Below, one piece after another: positions 15,702-24,000 of a stretch of 64,000 bases of DNA (position 1 is its first letter; each line of letters opens with the position of its first letter). Location: assembly GCA_048270425.1 (NCBI GenBank), contig JBLWSY010000001.1:62001-126000 (forward strand), given 5' to 3'. Made by a program: the position numbers and the translations under genes. Below the pieces are notes generated by a model. It ran no database searches. It was not told the DNA's origin and worked only from the letters and a program-made list of their open reading frames with translations. The DNA is from Oceanospirillum sp048270425. Lineage in GTDB: Bacteria; Pseudomonadota; Gammaproteobacteria; Pseudomonadales; Halomonadaceae.

Positions 15702-16025
15702 ATGGAGGGTCGGAAGCGCTTGGATCCTACACAGCCACGTATCGGGTTTGCCGGGAGTCATCGTGCAGTGAGGGCGCTTTTATCTCAGGGGTGGAGTGAG
15801 CTTTCCGATTATGAAAGCCCTGTCCTTTTTTCTTATCAGAAAACGTACCCGGATGGTCTGGATGTTCTACTGACCATTGAGTACAGAAATGGAAGATACG
15901 AACTTTGGTCTTCTGCAGAAAGCAGAGGGTCAGGTCCCGCGAGGCACAAAGATTCATCCCATCAGGATATCGAATCAGCCTTAAAGACAGTATCTGAAGA
16001 GATGCTGGCGTGGGATCGGGATTAA
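15702..16025 (+). CDS. Hypothetical protein, 107 aa
   Basis: The ATG at 15702 follows the SseB stop codon by two bases, so the two are probably co-translated. The protein begins MEGRKRLDPTQPRIGFAGSH and ends SHQDIESALKTVSEEMLAWD; the middle (YPDGLDVLLTIEYRNGRYEL) is strand-rich. No family recognised. A later start is possible. Confidence 0.5.
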   Translation: MEGRKRLDPTQPRIGFAGSHRAVRALLSQGWSELSDYESPVLFSYQKTYPDGLDVLLTIEYRNGRYELWSSAESRGSGPARHKDSSHQDIESALKTVSEEMLAWDRD

Positions 16026-16059
16026 GTTCTTCTTCGCAAGGCATTACTGGTGAGCCACG

Positions 16060-16743
16060 ATGAAAACAATTGAAGAAACCTATAATGAGCTGGATAACCT
16101 ATTGAGAGAGGCTTCGGTCGCTCAGTTGGGTGGTTTTCGACCACCGGAAGATCGGATCACCTCTTGGTTTGGTGGTCCCGGAGTAGGTTTGGCAGGGGAA
16201 ACACTTCCTGTTTATAACGGAAAGGATATGTTTTGCCTGCTTCAGGTAAAGGTCTCTGAACTGCCTGTTATTCCACCTGAGATAAAGCATGTCGCATTTT
16301 TAGTTGTTTTCACGAATCGTGAGGAATTCCCTTTTGATAAGCCTCATGGCGACGGCTGGGAAATTCGGGAGTATCAATCCCTTGATGGGCTGCAGTGCCT
16401 GCCTGAATCTGAAGAGCCTGATCTGGTCAGAAGTTTCCCTATAAAGTGGGATAAGGTCGAAGATGATGCTCCCGATTGGGAGAACGCCTGGGATCTGGTC
16501 GATATGACACCAATTAATGAGTCTGACGACGCTGATGAAAAGTTTTTTTACGAATATCATCGTTATCCGGGGACTAAGTTTGCCGGATTTCCAACCTGTA
16601 TTCAGCATGGGCATGATTTAGAAGGCTTTGTCTTTCAAATCGGGAGTGAAGAGAAAGCAAACTGGATGTGGGCTGATAACGGTATTGCCTATTTCAATAA
16701 AAACAAAGCCGGAGACTGGTGCTTTAAGTGTCAGTTTTACTAA
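16060..16743 (+). CDS. DUF1963 / YwqG-like protein
   Basis: A protein of 227 residues with GGTGAG upstream. It shows the YwqG pattern: GLAGETLPVYNGKDMFCLLQ, a central YHRYPGTKFAGFPTCIQ and a C-terminal strand ending near FQIGSEEKANWMWADNGIAY. DUF1963 proteins are often found beside toxins or as stand-alone immunity-like genes; function unproven. The following 196 bases hold no supported gene. Confidence 0.7.
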   Translation: MKTIEETYNELDNLLREASVAQLGGFRPPEDRITSWFGGPGVGLAGETLPVYNGKDMFCLLQVKVSELPVIPPEIKHVAFLVVFTNREEFPFDKPHGDGWEIREYQSLDGLQCLPESEEPDLVRSFPIKWDKVEDDAPDWENAWDLVDMTPINESDDADEKFFYEYHRYPGTKFAGFPTCIQHGHDLEGFVFQIGSEEKANWMWADNGIAYFNKNKAGDWCFKCQFY

Positions 16744-16939
16744 TCGCTGTCTGCGGGCTGGTTCTGAAACCGGTTTACTTTTGTTGGCAGGGTGCTGTTG
16801 CTCGGGTTTATGTCGGCAGTAATGCTTTCAAACATAGGTTTTCAATTTGTTTGAGCGCTGTCGAATTATCTGGGTTGCCTGATTCGGGCGTTAGTGAAAA
16901 TACCTCCCGTTAACATTCTAAGAAGAAAAGGAATCCTCT

Positions 16940-17356
16940 ATGGATCTGTCTTTTGAGCCTTTTGTAGGTTTGGGATCATTGAAATTTGGTATGTCGGAAG
17001 CTGAGGTCGGGGCATATCTTGAGTCGGTTGATTTTGAAATCAATTGTGATTTTCAGAAGGGACGATTGGTCGCTCTTTTCGTTTATCCTGACGATATTGA
17101 GAGTCTTATTATCTCTGGTGAAGATGTTATTAAAATGGATAGGCTTGCAGCGGCTCTTTACTTGGCACAGCGCAGTTCTGACTATGGACAGGCTCAGGGG
17201 GGATCGCTCTACTTTATGGATATGGGGTGCGCGATACTTCAGTTTGAGACTCCCATTAGGGAGTTCTTTTTCTTTGCCCGAGATTATGACACCGGGGAGC
17301 CACTGATGAAAATGACCCCGGATCTGATTGAGTCCTACTACAACGAAACAGTATGA
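16940..17356 (+). CDS. Hypothetical protein, 138 aa, immunity-like
   Basis: AAGGAA precedes the ATG. The opening FEPFVGLGSLKFGMSEAEV follows a pattern (G-x-G-x-L-K-F-G-M-S-x-x-E-V) common in small immunity proteins and in genes next to contact-dependent systems. The rest is mixed alpha/beta (ALFVYPDDIESLIISGEDV). It is cytoplasmic. The family name is not known to me. Confidence 0.6.
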   Translation: MDLSFEPFVGLGSLKFGMSEAEVGAYLESVDFEINCDFQKGRLVALFVYPDDIESLIISGEDVIKMDRLAAALYLAQRSSDYGQAQGGSLYFMDMGCAILQFETPIREFFFFARDYDTGEPLMKMTPDLIESYYNETV

Positions 17357-17398
17357 AGCTGTCGGTTCTATTATTCACGCCTTTGGAAAATACTCCCT

Positions 17399-17857
17399 AT
17401 GAGACGAGAGGCCATTGTAGAGCACATAGCGTTAATCCCTCTTGGAGAAATACGCATGGGATGTGATGCTTATGGCATGCTCATCACGACAAATTTTGGT
17501 GTTTTTGATTTTTTAAAAAACAAGCCGGTTTTGATTGGTACTCAGGATCATTCAAGGATTATCGAGCAATCGAACTGCAAACGCTATTTGCTGATAAAGG
17601 CAGCGTTTACGACCTACATTCTTGATATAAAAGAACAGGCGATCAGTGTTTACAAGACAAATATCCGGGGCTCATCCGGTGAATGGTGTGAAGAACATGC
17701 CGTTTATGGCAAGAAAAATGAGCATATCAAGGGGTTTTCGACACATTACTTTCTTCAGTTCCCTTTTGTAAAACAGGATAAATTTGATCAGGTGTTAGCT
17801 GGCTACGAAAGCCTTCGCAGGCGTCAAATTGAAGAGGCGGTTAATGCCTTAGGTTGA
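17399..17857 (+). CDS. Hypothetical protein, 152 aa
   Basis: A basic, strand-rich soluble protein (IALIPLGEIRMGCDAYGMLI near the start, FSTHYFLQFPFVKQDKFDQV near the end). No clear ribosome-binding site and no recognised domain. It lies 42 bases after the previous gene in the same direction. Confidence 0.5.
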   Translation: MRREAIVEHIALIPLGEIRMGCDAYGMLITTNFGVFDFLKNKPVLIGTQDHSRIIEQSNCKRYLLIKAAFTTYILDIKEQAISVYKTNIRGSSGEWCEEHAVYGKKNEHIKGFSTHYFLQFPFVKQDKFDQVLAGYESLRRRQIEEAVNALG

Positions 17858-17988
17858 GCAGCGTATTATTTAGTGAAGGCTATTTAATGAAAGATGTTAA
17901 GTAGTCGCGATAAAGACAGTGTGGTTTCAGGTAGGATGCTTTCGGATCGGGCTTATTTGAGCAGTCAGCAATATTCAGAGACGGACAC

Positions 17989-18504
17989 ATGTTGATTAAG
18001 GACGAAACTGGGGATAGAGCGTTGATGGAGTCTGCGAATTCGGTAGGGAGATCAGGAAAGGTCTCTGTTCTATTTTTTATGGCGGCTATTTTCGTTAGCG
18101 ATCTTTTGTACGCGGCTCAATTTACCTTTGAGAATCTGATGACGTACCACCGCAATGATATTACCCGTATCGAATCTTTAGGCCGTTGGGAGCATGAGGG
18201 GGACGCTGGTTTCTACAGAGTGATCTATGTTGACTATTTGCTTGGTTGTTCATGGCTTTATGTTCAATGGATGCAGGTTGATCCTATGAATGGCAGTAAA
18301 AGTCCGGTGGCACTTTTTTCAGTCTATCTGGATGACCATCATGAGAATCTTTTTGAATACCCTGAAATTGTGGAGAATGAGAAAGGTTTGTTGCTCAGGT
18401 ATTATCCGGTCAGCGGTCATGAAGATAATGTAAAGCATGAAGTGGTTTTACATATTTCCAATAAGCCAGGAGCAACTCAATCAGAGAGCTCAAGATTGAA
18501 TTAG
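17989..18504 (+). CDS. Probable exported or membrane-anchored protein, unknown function
   Basis: The product is up to 171 residues long. A hydrophobic stretch VSVLFFMAAIFVSDLLYAAQ near residues 25-44 is a signal peptide or anchor; starting at the internal ATG at 18025 gives a more typical signal peptide length. The mature part (FTFENLMTYHRNDITRIESL, YVDYLLGCSWLYVQWMQVDP) is strand-rich. Family not recognised. Confidence 0.55.
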   Translation: MLIKDETGDRALMESANSVGRSGKVSVLFFMAAIFVSDLLYAAQFTFENLMTYHRNDITRIESLGRWEHEGDAGFYRVIYVDYLLGCSWLYVQWMQVDPMNGSKSPVALFSVYLDDHHENLFEYPEIVENEKGLLLRYYPVSGHEDNVKHEVVLHISNKPGATQSESSRLN

Positions 18505-18561
18505 TATGCTTAAAACAGTAGCTCCTGAGTTTTTTCTTATTTGCAAAAAAGGATTTTAAAC

Positions 18562-19332
18562 GTGAAAAAAGTAATTTTACTTGGTTTTATTTCTATTCTT
18601 TCTTTTCCTGTTTTTTCAGCACCAGAAATAAAAGGTAGTCCGGACGAGCTTAAAGGTTTTTTATACCCAAATGAGAAAGTAGTCTCCATTCGTGGTTTTG
18701 CTGAGAAACGTGCCTATTCTGATAAGGCAATAATTAGTCTGGTTGTTACAACTGAAGATAAAAAGCTATCAGATGCGCTTGCCAGAAATGGGCAGCTCCG
18801 TGGCAAGATAGAAAGCTATTTGGTTTCTGCTGGAATTGATAACAAACTGATTAACAGCTCGAAATTCTCCTCCTCGCCTCAGTATGGCTGGTTTGGCAGT
18901 AAGCCCGAGAGCTATAAGGTTGTGAATAGAATGGCTGTCTCTGTTACCAGTGAATCCCATCTCACCGATGTAGCAGTAATTGCTGATCGTCTCGCAGGTG
19001 TAGAGCTTTCAGGGACTGAGTTTGAACATACTAAAAAAGACGAATTTAAAGAGATCGTGAAGTCCGATGCTCTGGAAAAAATACTAAAGCAAAAAGAATT
19101 TTATGAGCAATCTCTTGGTGTAAAGCTTATTCCTGTTGCTATCAATGACTCCAATATTCATCAACAGGCGACACGGGGTGCCATGTTTGTCGCAGAAGCT
19201 GCCAGAATGGAAAGTGATACGGTTTCATCCATGACCAAATATCGGGAGCCATCCAGTGAGCCTTCGTTTGATGAGATTAATTATACCGCCAACATCTCGG
19301 TAGAATTTAAAATTATTAGCCCGGGGTCATGA
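18562..19332 (+). CDS. SIMPL domain-containing periplasmic protein (DUF541)
   Basis: A protein of 256 residues from a GTG start with AAAGGA upstream. A signal peptide (VILLGFISILSFPVFSA) is followed by the SIMPL domain: VVSIRGFAEKRAYSDKAIIS, the variable central loop, and a closing strand (NYTANISVEFKI). Relatives form ring-like oligomers in the periplasm or outer membrane; the role is unclear (stress-related in some bacteria). Confidence 0.85.
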   Translation: MKKVILLGFISILSFPVFSAPEIKGSPDELKGFLYPNEKVVSIRGFAEKRAYSDKAIISLVVTTEDKKLSDALARNGQLRGKIESYLVSAGIDNKLINSSKFSSSPQYGWFGSKPESYKVVNRMAVSVTSESHLTDVAVIADRLAGVELSGTEFEHTKKDEFKEIVKSDALEKILKQKEFYEQSLGVKLIPVAINDSNIHQQATRGAMFVAEAARMESDTVSSMTKYREPSSEPSFDEINYTANISVEFKIISPGS

Positions 19333-19400
19333 TGTTGCTTCGTATTGAGTATTAAAAATACTGATAAACAGGGGTTTATGTTCATGGATGATGATAAAGG

Positions 19401-20114
19401 ATGAAGCTTGTACTCCTGCCGGGCATGGATGGAACAGGCATCCTTTTTAAGCCGCTTTTAGAGCAGCTTGAAGGTGTCGAAACCCAGGTTATCACCTTGC
19501 CCAATTACGGGCCTCAGGATTACCTCTCTTTATCCCGTTATGTTGCAGAGCATATCGGAAGTCAGGAGTGTGTTGTCCTGGCGGAGTCTTTCTCCGGGGG
19601 GATTGCAGAGGCCTTGCTGAGTCAGCATGCTCTGCATATTAAGCATGTTATTTTTGTTGCTTCTTTTCTGTCAAATCCCGCTGGATTGCTGCCTTATCTG
19701 GCGTCAGTTTTACCCCTGCACAGTTTTTCGAAAATCCCCGTTATTGCCCCTCTGATTGAAAGAAAACTTTTGTTGGGAGCCTCTGTTTCTGAAGAGACAC
19801 TTGATTTATTTCAGTGCGCTCTGGATGCGGTATCGGGATCAATATTGAAGAAAAGGTTGCGCCAGATATTCACTTACAGATCTTCTGCTCGATCATTCGA
19901 GGTTGATGCGACCTATATCCGAGCGAAAGACGATGCCTTAGTGGGTGACAGAGTTTTCGAGTTTAATGCAGCGTTCCCCAGCTTGAGTGTTGCTGAGGTT
20001 GCCGGACCACACTTTATTTTGCAGGTGCAGCCAGAAGACTGTTGCAACGTAATTATGCGTTCGGCAGGGCATCTCTTAGGCGGCGGTACTTTTGATAATG
20101 GCCATCAGTCGTAA
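19401..20114 (+). CDS. Alpha/beta hydrolase
   Basis: A protein of 237 residues with the alpha/beta hydrolase pattern: LVLLPGMDGTGILFKPLL (oxyanion-side loop), the nucleophile elbow AESFSGG, and a C-terminal histidine in AGPHFILQ. The acid is probably in the IRAKDDALV loop. No signal peptide. AAAGG abuts the ATG, so translation initiation may be weak or the start may differ. The substrate cannot be told from sequence. Confidence 0.75.
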   Translation: MKLVLLPGMDGTGILFKPLLEQLEGVETQVITLPNYGPQDYLSLSRYVAEHIGSQECVVLAESFSGGIAEALLSQHALHIKHVIFVASFLSNPAGLLPYLASVLPLHSFSKIPVIAPLIERKLLLGASVSEETLDLFQCALDAVSGSILKKRLRQIFTYRSSARSFEVDATYIRAKDDALVGDRVFEFNAAFPSLSVAEVAGPHFILQVQPEDCCNVIMRSAGHLLGGGTFDNGHQS

Positions 20115-20130
20115 AAACAGGACAATCAGA

Positions 20131-20526
20131 ATGTTTCAGGGATTCTTCCGAAGAAGAAAAATCAGAAAATACGCAAGAAAATTGCCTAGGGATTTGGAGA
20201 AAAACTATGGACTTAAGGATTATTACTCCAGATCCGAGGTGGATGCAGCCCTAAAGAGAAAGGGGCTCAACCAGCCTGGCGGTGTGATTACTCCTGATAA
20301 TTATTATGTTTATGTTATGTACTGCTCCCGTCAGGAGGTTGAGGGGATTCAGGAAACCTCTGGTGAGCCCATTGATTATGATGCGATCCGTGGTGACGTA
20401 AGTGCGACTTTGTTTTATGGCGCTGCAGATTTCACATTCTCTACATTACTGAATGCCTCTCCTGATAGCTCAACCGGGTCTTTTGACAGCTTTGGTGATA
20501 GCGGTGGTGGTGGCGGCGGTGACTAA
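20131..20526 (+). CDS. DUF6559-like small basic protein
   Basis: A protein of 131 residues. The ATG at 20131 is chosen because AGGA is well spaced before it and the product then starts MFQGFFRRRKIRKYARKLPR, as in DUF6559; earlier ATGs would overlap the hydrolase gene. A basic helical head is followed by NYYVYVMYCSR and a terminal glycine run preceded by a serine-rich stretch. Function unknown. Confidence 0.65.
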   Translation: MFQGFFRRRKIRKYARKLPRDLEKNYGLKDYYSRSEVDAALKRKGLNQPGGVITPDNYYVYVMYCSRQEVEGIQETSGEPIDYDAIRGDVSATLFYGAADFTFSTLLNASPDSSTGSFDSFGDSGGGGGGD

Positions 20527-20552
20527 ATTCGAATCACAGGAGGTCCTTTGAT

Positions 20553-20918
20553 ATGTCTAAAAAAACGGTTCAGCAGCTGCTTGAAGACCTGCGTCTTGTC
20601 AGTGTTCAGAATTACGACATCGTTCAGGTCGTTCGTGACTTGTTTAAACAGACTTTTGAGGATGTTGCTGAAGAGGTGAAATACGGCGGTATTCTGTTTT
20701 CGTCAGGTGTTCAGTTTGCCGGTGTATTTGCTTACAAAACTCATGTTTCTGTCGAGTTCAGCCAGGGGGCTCAGATTGAAGATCCCTTTGGATTTCTTGA
20801 GGGGACTGGTAAAGGGCGCCGACATATAAAGCTGATGTCAGTCGCTCAGGTAAATGACAAGCGACTGGCTCAATATCTGCAGCTTGCGCTGCAGGCATCC
20901 CTTGAAAATAACTCATAA
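20553..20918 (+). CDS. DUF1801 domain protein
   Basis: A protein of 121 residues with a near-perfect AGGAGGT. The DUF1801 fold is seen in EEVKYGGILFSSGVQFAGVF, VSVEFSQGAQIEDP and GRRHIKLMS. Some relatives are linked to iron or phosphate-binding folds, but no activity is assigned. Confidence 0.8.
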   Translation: MSKKTVQQLLEDLRLVSVQNYDIVQVVRDLFKQTFEDVAEEVKYGGILFSSGVQFAGVFAYKTHVSVEFSQGAQIEDPFGFLEGTGKGRRHIKLMSVAQVNDKRLAQYLQLALQASLENNS

Positions 20919-20963
20919 TGTTTAGCTGTACGTATCAGACGGGAAAAAGACTTTAAGATTCTT

Positions 20964-21437
20964 ATGGAAATACGAAGATACTCGGAAACGTGGGCAAAAG
21001 AGATTGCAGATCTGTTTTATCAATCGGTTCATGGGATTGATGCATCAATTTATACCGAGGAGCAAAAACGCGTCTGGGCACCCACCCCAATTGACTATGA
21101 TCTTTGGTCTGAACGGTTGAACATCAAAAAACCTTATCTGGCAATCATTGATAATCGCTTAGCGGGTTTTATTGAATTGGATGCTGATGGTCATATTGAC
21201 TGCACCTACACCCACCCGGACTTTCAGGGCAGAGGGGTCGCCTCTTTTCTGTATGATCATCTGATTACCGAGGCGAACACTGCGGGCATGATTCGCTTGT
21301 ACGTCGAGGCTTCACATGTTGCGGTGCCGTTTTTTAAGAAGCGGGGATTCGTCTTAATCAAAAAGAATGAGATACAGCGTGACGGGGTAACGTTAGTTAA
21401 TTTCTCAATGGAAAAACATCTTGGTTTACCGAGATAG
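20964..21437 (+). CDS. GNAT family N-acetyltransferase
   Basis: A protein of 157 residues. The acetyl-CoA binding motif is present as HPDFQGRGVASFLYDHLITE (Q/R-x-x-G-x-G/A), with the GNAT strand LAIIDNRLAGFIELDADG before it and FFKKRGFVLIKKNE after it. The substrate is unknown; family members acetylate amines, antibiotics or protein N-termini. Confidence 0.88.
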   Translation: MEIRRYSETWAKEIADLFYQSVHGIDASIYTEEQKRVWAPTPIDYDLWSERLNIKKPYLAIIDNRLAGFIELDADGHIDCTYTHPDFQGRGVASFLYDHLITEANTAGMIRLYVEASHVAVPFFKKRGFVLIKKNEIQRDGVTLVNFSMEKHLGLPR

Positions 21438-21492
21438 CATCTGACGCGTCGGTAAGTAGGGTGCAGAATCAGCATAGGGTTAAGGTGATTTT

Positions 21493-21726
21493 ATGGCTTT
21501 TTCAGATTCAGAAAGACAAGTGCTTTTATCCGTTAAAGGGGTTGGCCCTACGGTAGTAAAAAGGTTTGAAGAGATCGGCATTGATACACTTTCAGACTTA
21601 GCGAAATATGACGTGAATGATATTGCCGAGAGAGTGGCATCAATGCTGAGAACAACCTGTTGGAAAAATAGCCCTCAGGCCAAAGCGGCCATTGAAGCGG
21701 CAATAGCCCGTGCACAGGATGAGTGA
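21493..21726 (+). CDS. Helix-hairpin-helix domain protein
   Basis: A small protein of 77 residues with AAGGTG upstream. LLSVKGVGPTVVKRFEEIGI is a helix-hairpin-helix DNA-binding motif, followed by DTLSDLAKYDVNDIAERVAS and the conserved tail TTCWKNSPQAKAAI. It likely binds DNA or acts as a DNA-linked adaptor; its partner is unknown. Confidence 0.75.
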   Translation: MAFSDSERQVLLSVKGVGPTVVKRFEEIGIDTLSDLAKYDVNDIAERVASMLRTTCWKNSPQAKAAIEAAIARAQDE

Positions 21727-21812
21727 TGACGGTGATCGCATTGTCACTTTCGTGTCTTTGTATTAACCCTTGCTAGGATTCCGGCGATAACCCGGATTCA
21801 GATTGGAGAAAC

Positions 21813-22502
21813 ATGGAACACTTAGCCGATAATCTATGGATATTTGACGGAGACGCTGTGCCATTTCTGGGGCTGCCTTTTTCAACCCGGATGACTGTTG
21901 TGCGTTTGTCGAACGGTGGCCTATGGGTCCACAGCCCAATCAAGCTGACTGAAACCATTAAGAAACAGCTGCAGGAATTAGGACAAGTTGATTATCTGAT
22001 AGCACCTAACCATCTGCACCACCTGTTTCTTGCGGAGTGGATTGGGGCTTACCCTCAGGCAGACGTTTTTGGCACAAATGAAGTGATCAAAAAACGCGAT
22101 GATCTTTCGTTTCACGATTCTCTTAATTCGAATCGTCAGTGGGCTTGGGCTTCGGATATTGAGCAGGAGCTGGTTTCCGGTTCTCCGTTGATGGAAGAGT
22201 GCGTTTTTTATCACAAGCCTTCCGGAACCCTAATCGTCACGGATCTGGTCGAAAACTTTTCTGGGGAGAATTTCAGTTATTGGCAAAGGATAGCCGCAAA
22301 AGTTGTTGGTATTTTGGCCCCGAAAGGCAAAACTCCCCTGGATTGGCGTTTAAGTTTTCTGCTGGGTAAGGCGGATGCTCGCAGGCATATGCAGCGTGTT
22401 TTAGCCTGGAACCCGCAGACTCTCATTATGGCCCACGGTGAAATCGTCCGGGAAAATACCGGAGAATTTTTAGCCCGGTCATTCAAATGGTTAGTTGGTT
22501 GA
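21813..22502 (+). CDS. DUF4336 family protein, metallo-beta-lactamase-like fold
   Basis: A protein of 229 residues with GGAG upstream. LWIFDGDAVPFLGLPFSTRM at the start, a HLHHLF block in place of the HxHxDH zinc site, and a late MAHGE block match DUF4336, a group related to metallo-beta-lactamase-fold hydrolases with a reduced metal site. Catalytic activity is uncertain. Confidence 0.8.
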   Translation: MEHLADNLWIFDGDAVPFLGLPFSTRMTVVRLSNGGLWVHSPIKLTETIKKQLQELGQVDYLIAPNHLHHLFLAEWIGAYPQADVFGTNEVIKKRDDLSFHDSLNSNRQWAWASDIEQELVSGSPLMEECVFYHKPSGTLIVTDLVENFSGENFSYWQRIAAKVVGILAPKGKTPLDWRLSFLLGKADARRHMQRVLAWNPQTLIMAHGEIVRENTGEFLARSFKWLVG

Positions 22503-22715
22503 TGATGCCGGATTGATCGTTGGAGCAGAATCCAGTCGTTTTTATACTGTGATTGTAAAGACAAATGTTGTCGAAAGCAGAGTTTGTCTATTGCACAAAA
22601 TTGATGGCTGAGTTGATGGCCCTGGTGGGGCAGTTTTGGTCAATTGTTTGACAATCTGTCAGGTACGTATTTCTTACTGGTACTGGCATAGCTGGATATT
22701 TGGAATGAAGGTTTT

Positions 22716-23750
22716 ATGATTAATACTGATTGTCAGTGGCTGACTACTAAGCATTATCTCTGTGTGTTGACTGTTTTGATCGCGACATTTTCTTTTAGCG
22801 CGAAGGCTGATGCGTCAGTTTTCGAGGTTGGATTTCGAAAATTTGAGGTGGCATATGGTCATGAGGGCAGTACTTTCAGTATGGCGGTATTGTACCCCAG
22901 CGCTTCTGTAGCCAAAAAAGTTGCTTTTGGCCCTTTTCAAATGCATGTTGCTGTCGGTGGCACTCCAGCTGAAGGACTATTTCCTCTGGTGATTTGGTCC
23001 CACGGTTCTGGAGGAAGTAATATGTCCTACAAGGACACTGCTATGTCCTTAGCGCAACAGGGCTTTATCGTGGCGATGCCTTTGCATCCAAATGACAATT
23101 TCCGGGATAACCGTCTTCAAGGCTCGCTGGCTAACTATATCAATCGGCCAAAGCAGATTCAGGCGGCAATTGATGAGCTTTTAACCACATCAGTTTTGAA
23201 TCGACAGATCAACCAGGGAGAAATTGCTGTGATTGGTCACTCAGTTGGAGGGTATGGTGCTTTAGCTGTGGCAGGGGGGATTGCTGATACTGCGGCTCTG
23301 ATCCGTATTTGTAGGCAAAATATGACATTAAAGGATCCTTACTGTGCCCCGGCCCGTAATGGTAGCCTTTTGGCAGAGGTTATCCCTGTTGTAAAGGACA
23401 GTAGAATTAAGGCGTTGGTGCTTATGGCTCCTCTGGGGATTCTGTTTTCAGCCGAGGGTGCTCTCAAGCAGGTGGATATTCCAGTGCTTCTGCTTCAGGC
23501 TGAAAAAGATGAAGAGTTGACCGAACCTTTTAATACTGATGTGATCGTTGAAGGTCTGCCGAATAAAAAAATGCTGACCTTGCAGAAAATTACCAATGCT
23601 GGTCACTATGCTTTTCTGAATGCCTTTCCTGAAGAGATTAAGGCTGAACTGGGTAATATCGCCATTGACCCGGAAGGGTTTGACCGTATTGCTTTCCAGC
23701 AAACTCTGGGGCTTCGTCTGGCTGATTATCTAAACTCTGTTTTTAAGTAA
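22716..23750 (+). CDS. Secreted alpha/beta hydrolase (predicted dienelactone hydrolase group)
   Basis: A protein of 344 residues. The N-terminal hydrophobic stretch (HYLCVLTVLIATFSFSAKA) is a signal peptide. Hydrolase features: LVIWSHGSGGSN (oxyanion loop), IAVIGHSVGGYGAL (nucleophile serine), LLLQAEKDEEL (acid) and AGHYAFLNAFP (histidine). It is similar in layout to COG4188-type hydrolases and likely acts in the periplasm on esters. The gap of 250 bases after it contains a weak hairpin and a candidate promoter. Confidence 0.82.
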   Translation: MINTDCQWLTTKHYLCVLTVLIATFSFSAKADASVFEVGFRKFEVAYGHEGSTFSMAVLYPSASVAKKVAFGPFQMHVAVGGTPAEGLFPLVIWSHGSGGSNMSYKDTAMSLAQQGFIVAMPLHPNDNFRDNRLQGSLANYINRPKQIQAAIDELLTTSVLNRQINQGEIAVIGHSVGGYGALAVAGGIADTAALIRICRQNMTLKDPYCAPARNGSLLAEVIPVVKDSRIKALVLMAPLGILFSAEGALKQVDIPVLLLQAEKDEELTEPFNTDVIVEGLPNKKMLTLQKITNAGHYAFLNAFPEEIKAELGNIAIDPEGFDRIAFQQTLGLRLADYLNSVFK

Positions 23751-23873
23751 TCCTTGTGACAATAACGAAGGGCAGCCCCAAGTCACAAAAGACTGCCTTG
23801 CATTTACGCTCAGGTGCGTGTTTGTCTATCTGGTCATGGGTCTCTAAAGAATTTTGCGGCGGTTTGGGCAACG

Positions 23874-23879
23874 TATAAT
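23874..23879 (+). promoter_or_regulatory. Candidate -10 element upstream of the aminotransferase gene
   Basis: A perfect TATAAT lies 121 bases before the start codon at 24001, with TTTTGC 16 bases upstream as a weak -35. No other strong promoter is evident in this gap. Confidence 0.35.
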
Positions 23880-24000
23880 GTACGCCACTTACAATTATGG
23901 CTCTTATGGTTCCGACTAAACGGAATCTCCTTTAAACTCTTTTCCATAATAAAATCCCTAAGCGCCCGGCGCGCAACTTTCTGATGGAAATAAGTGAATT

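Noticed and set aside
16728..16913. Short plus-strand frame of 61 codons after the DUF1963 gene
   Set aside because: It overlaps the end of the DUF1963 gene in another frame, has no ribosome-binding site and has no protein-like features beyond a short hydrophobic run.
23761..23800. Hairpin AGGGCAG/CTGCCTT after the secreted hydrolase gene as terminator
   Set aside because: The stem is short, the loop is long and no T run follows, so it is not supported as an intrinsic terminator.
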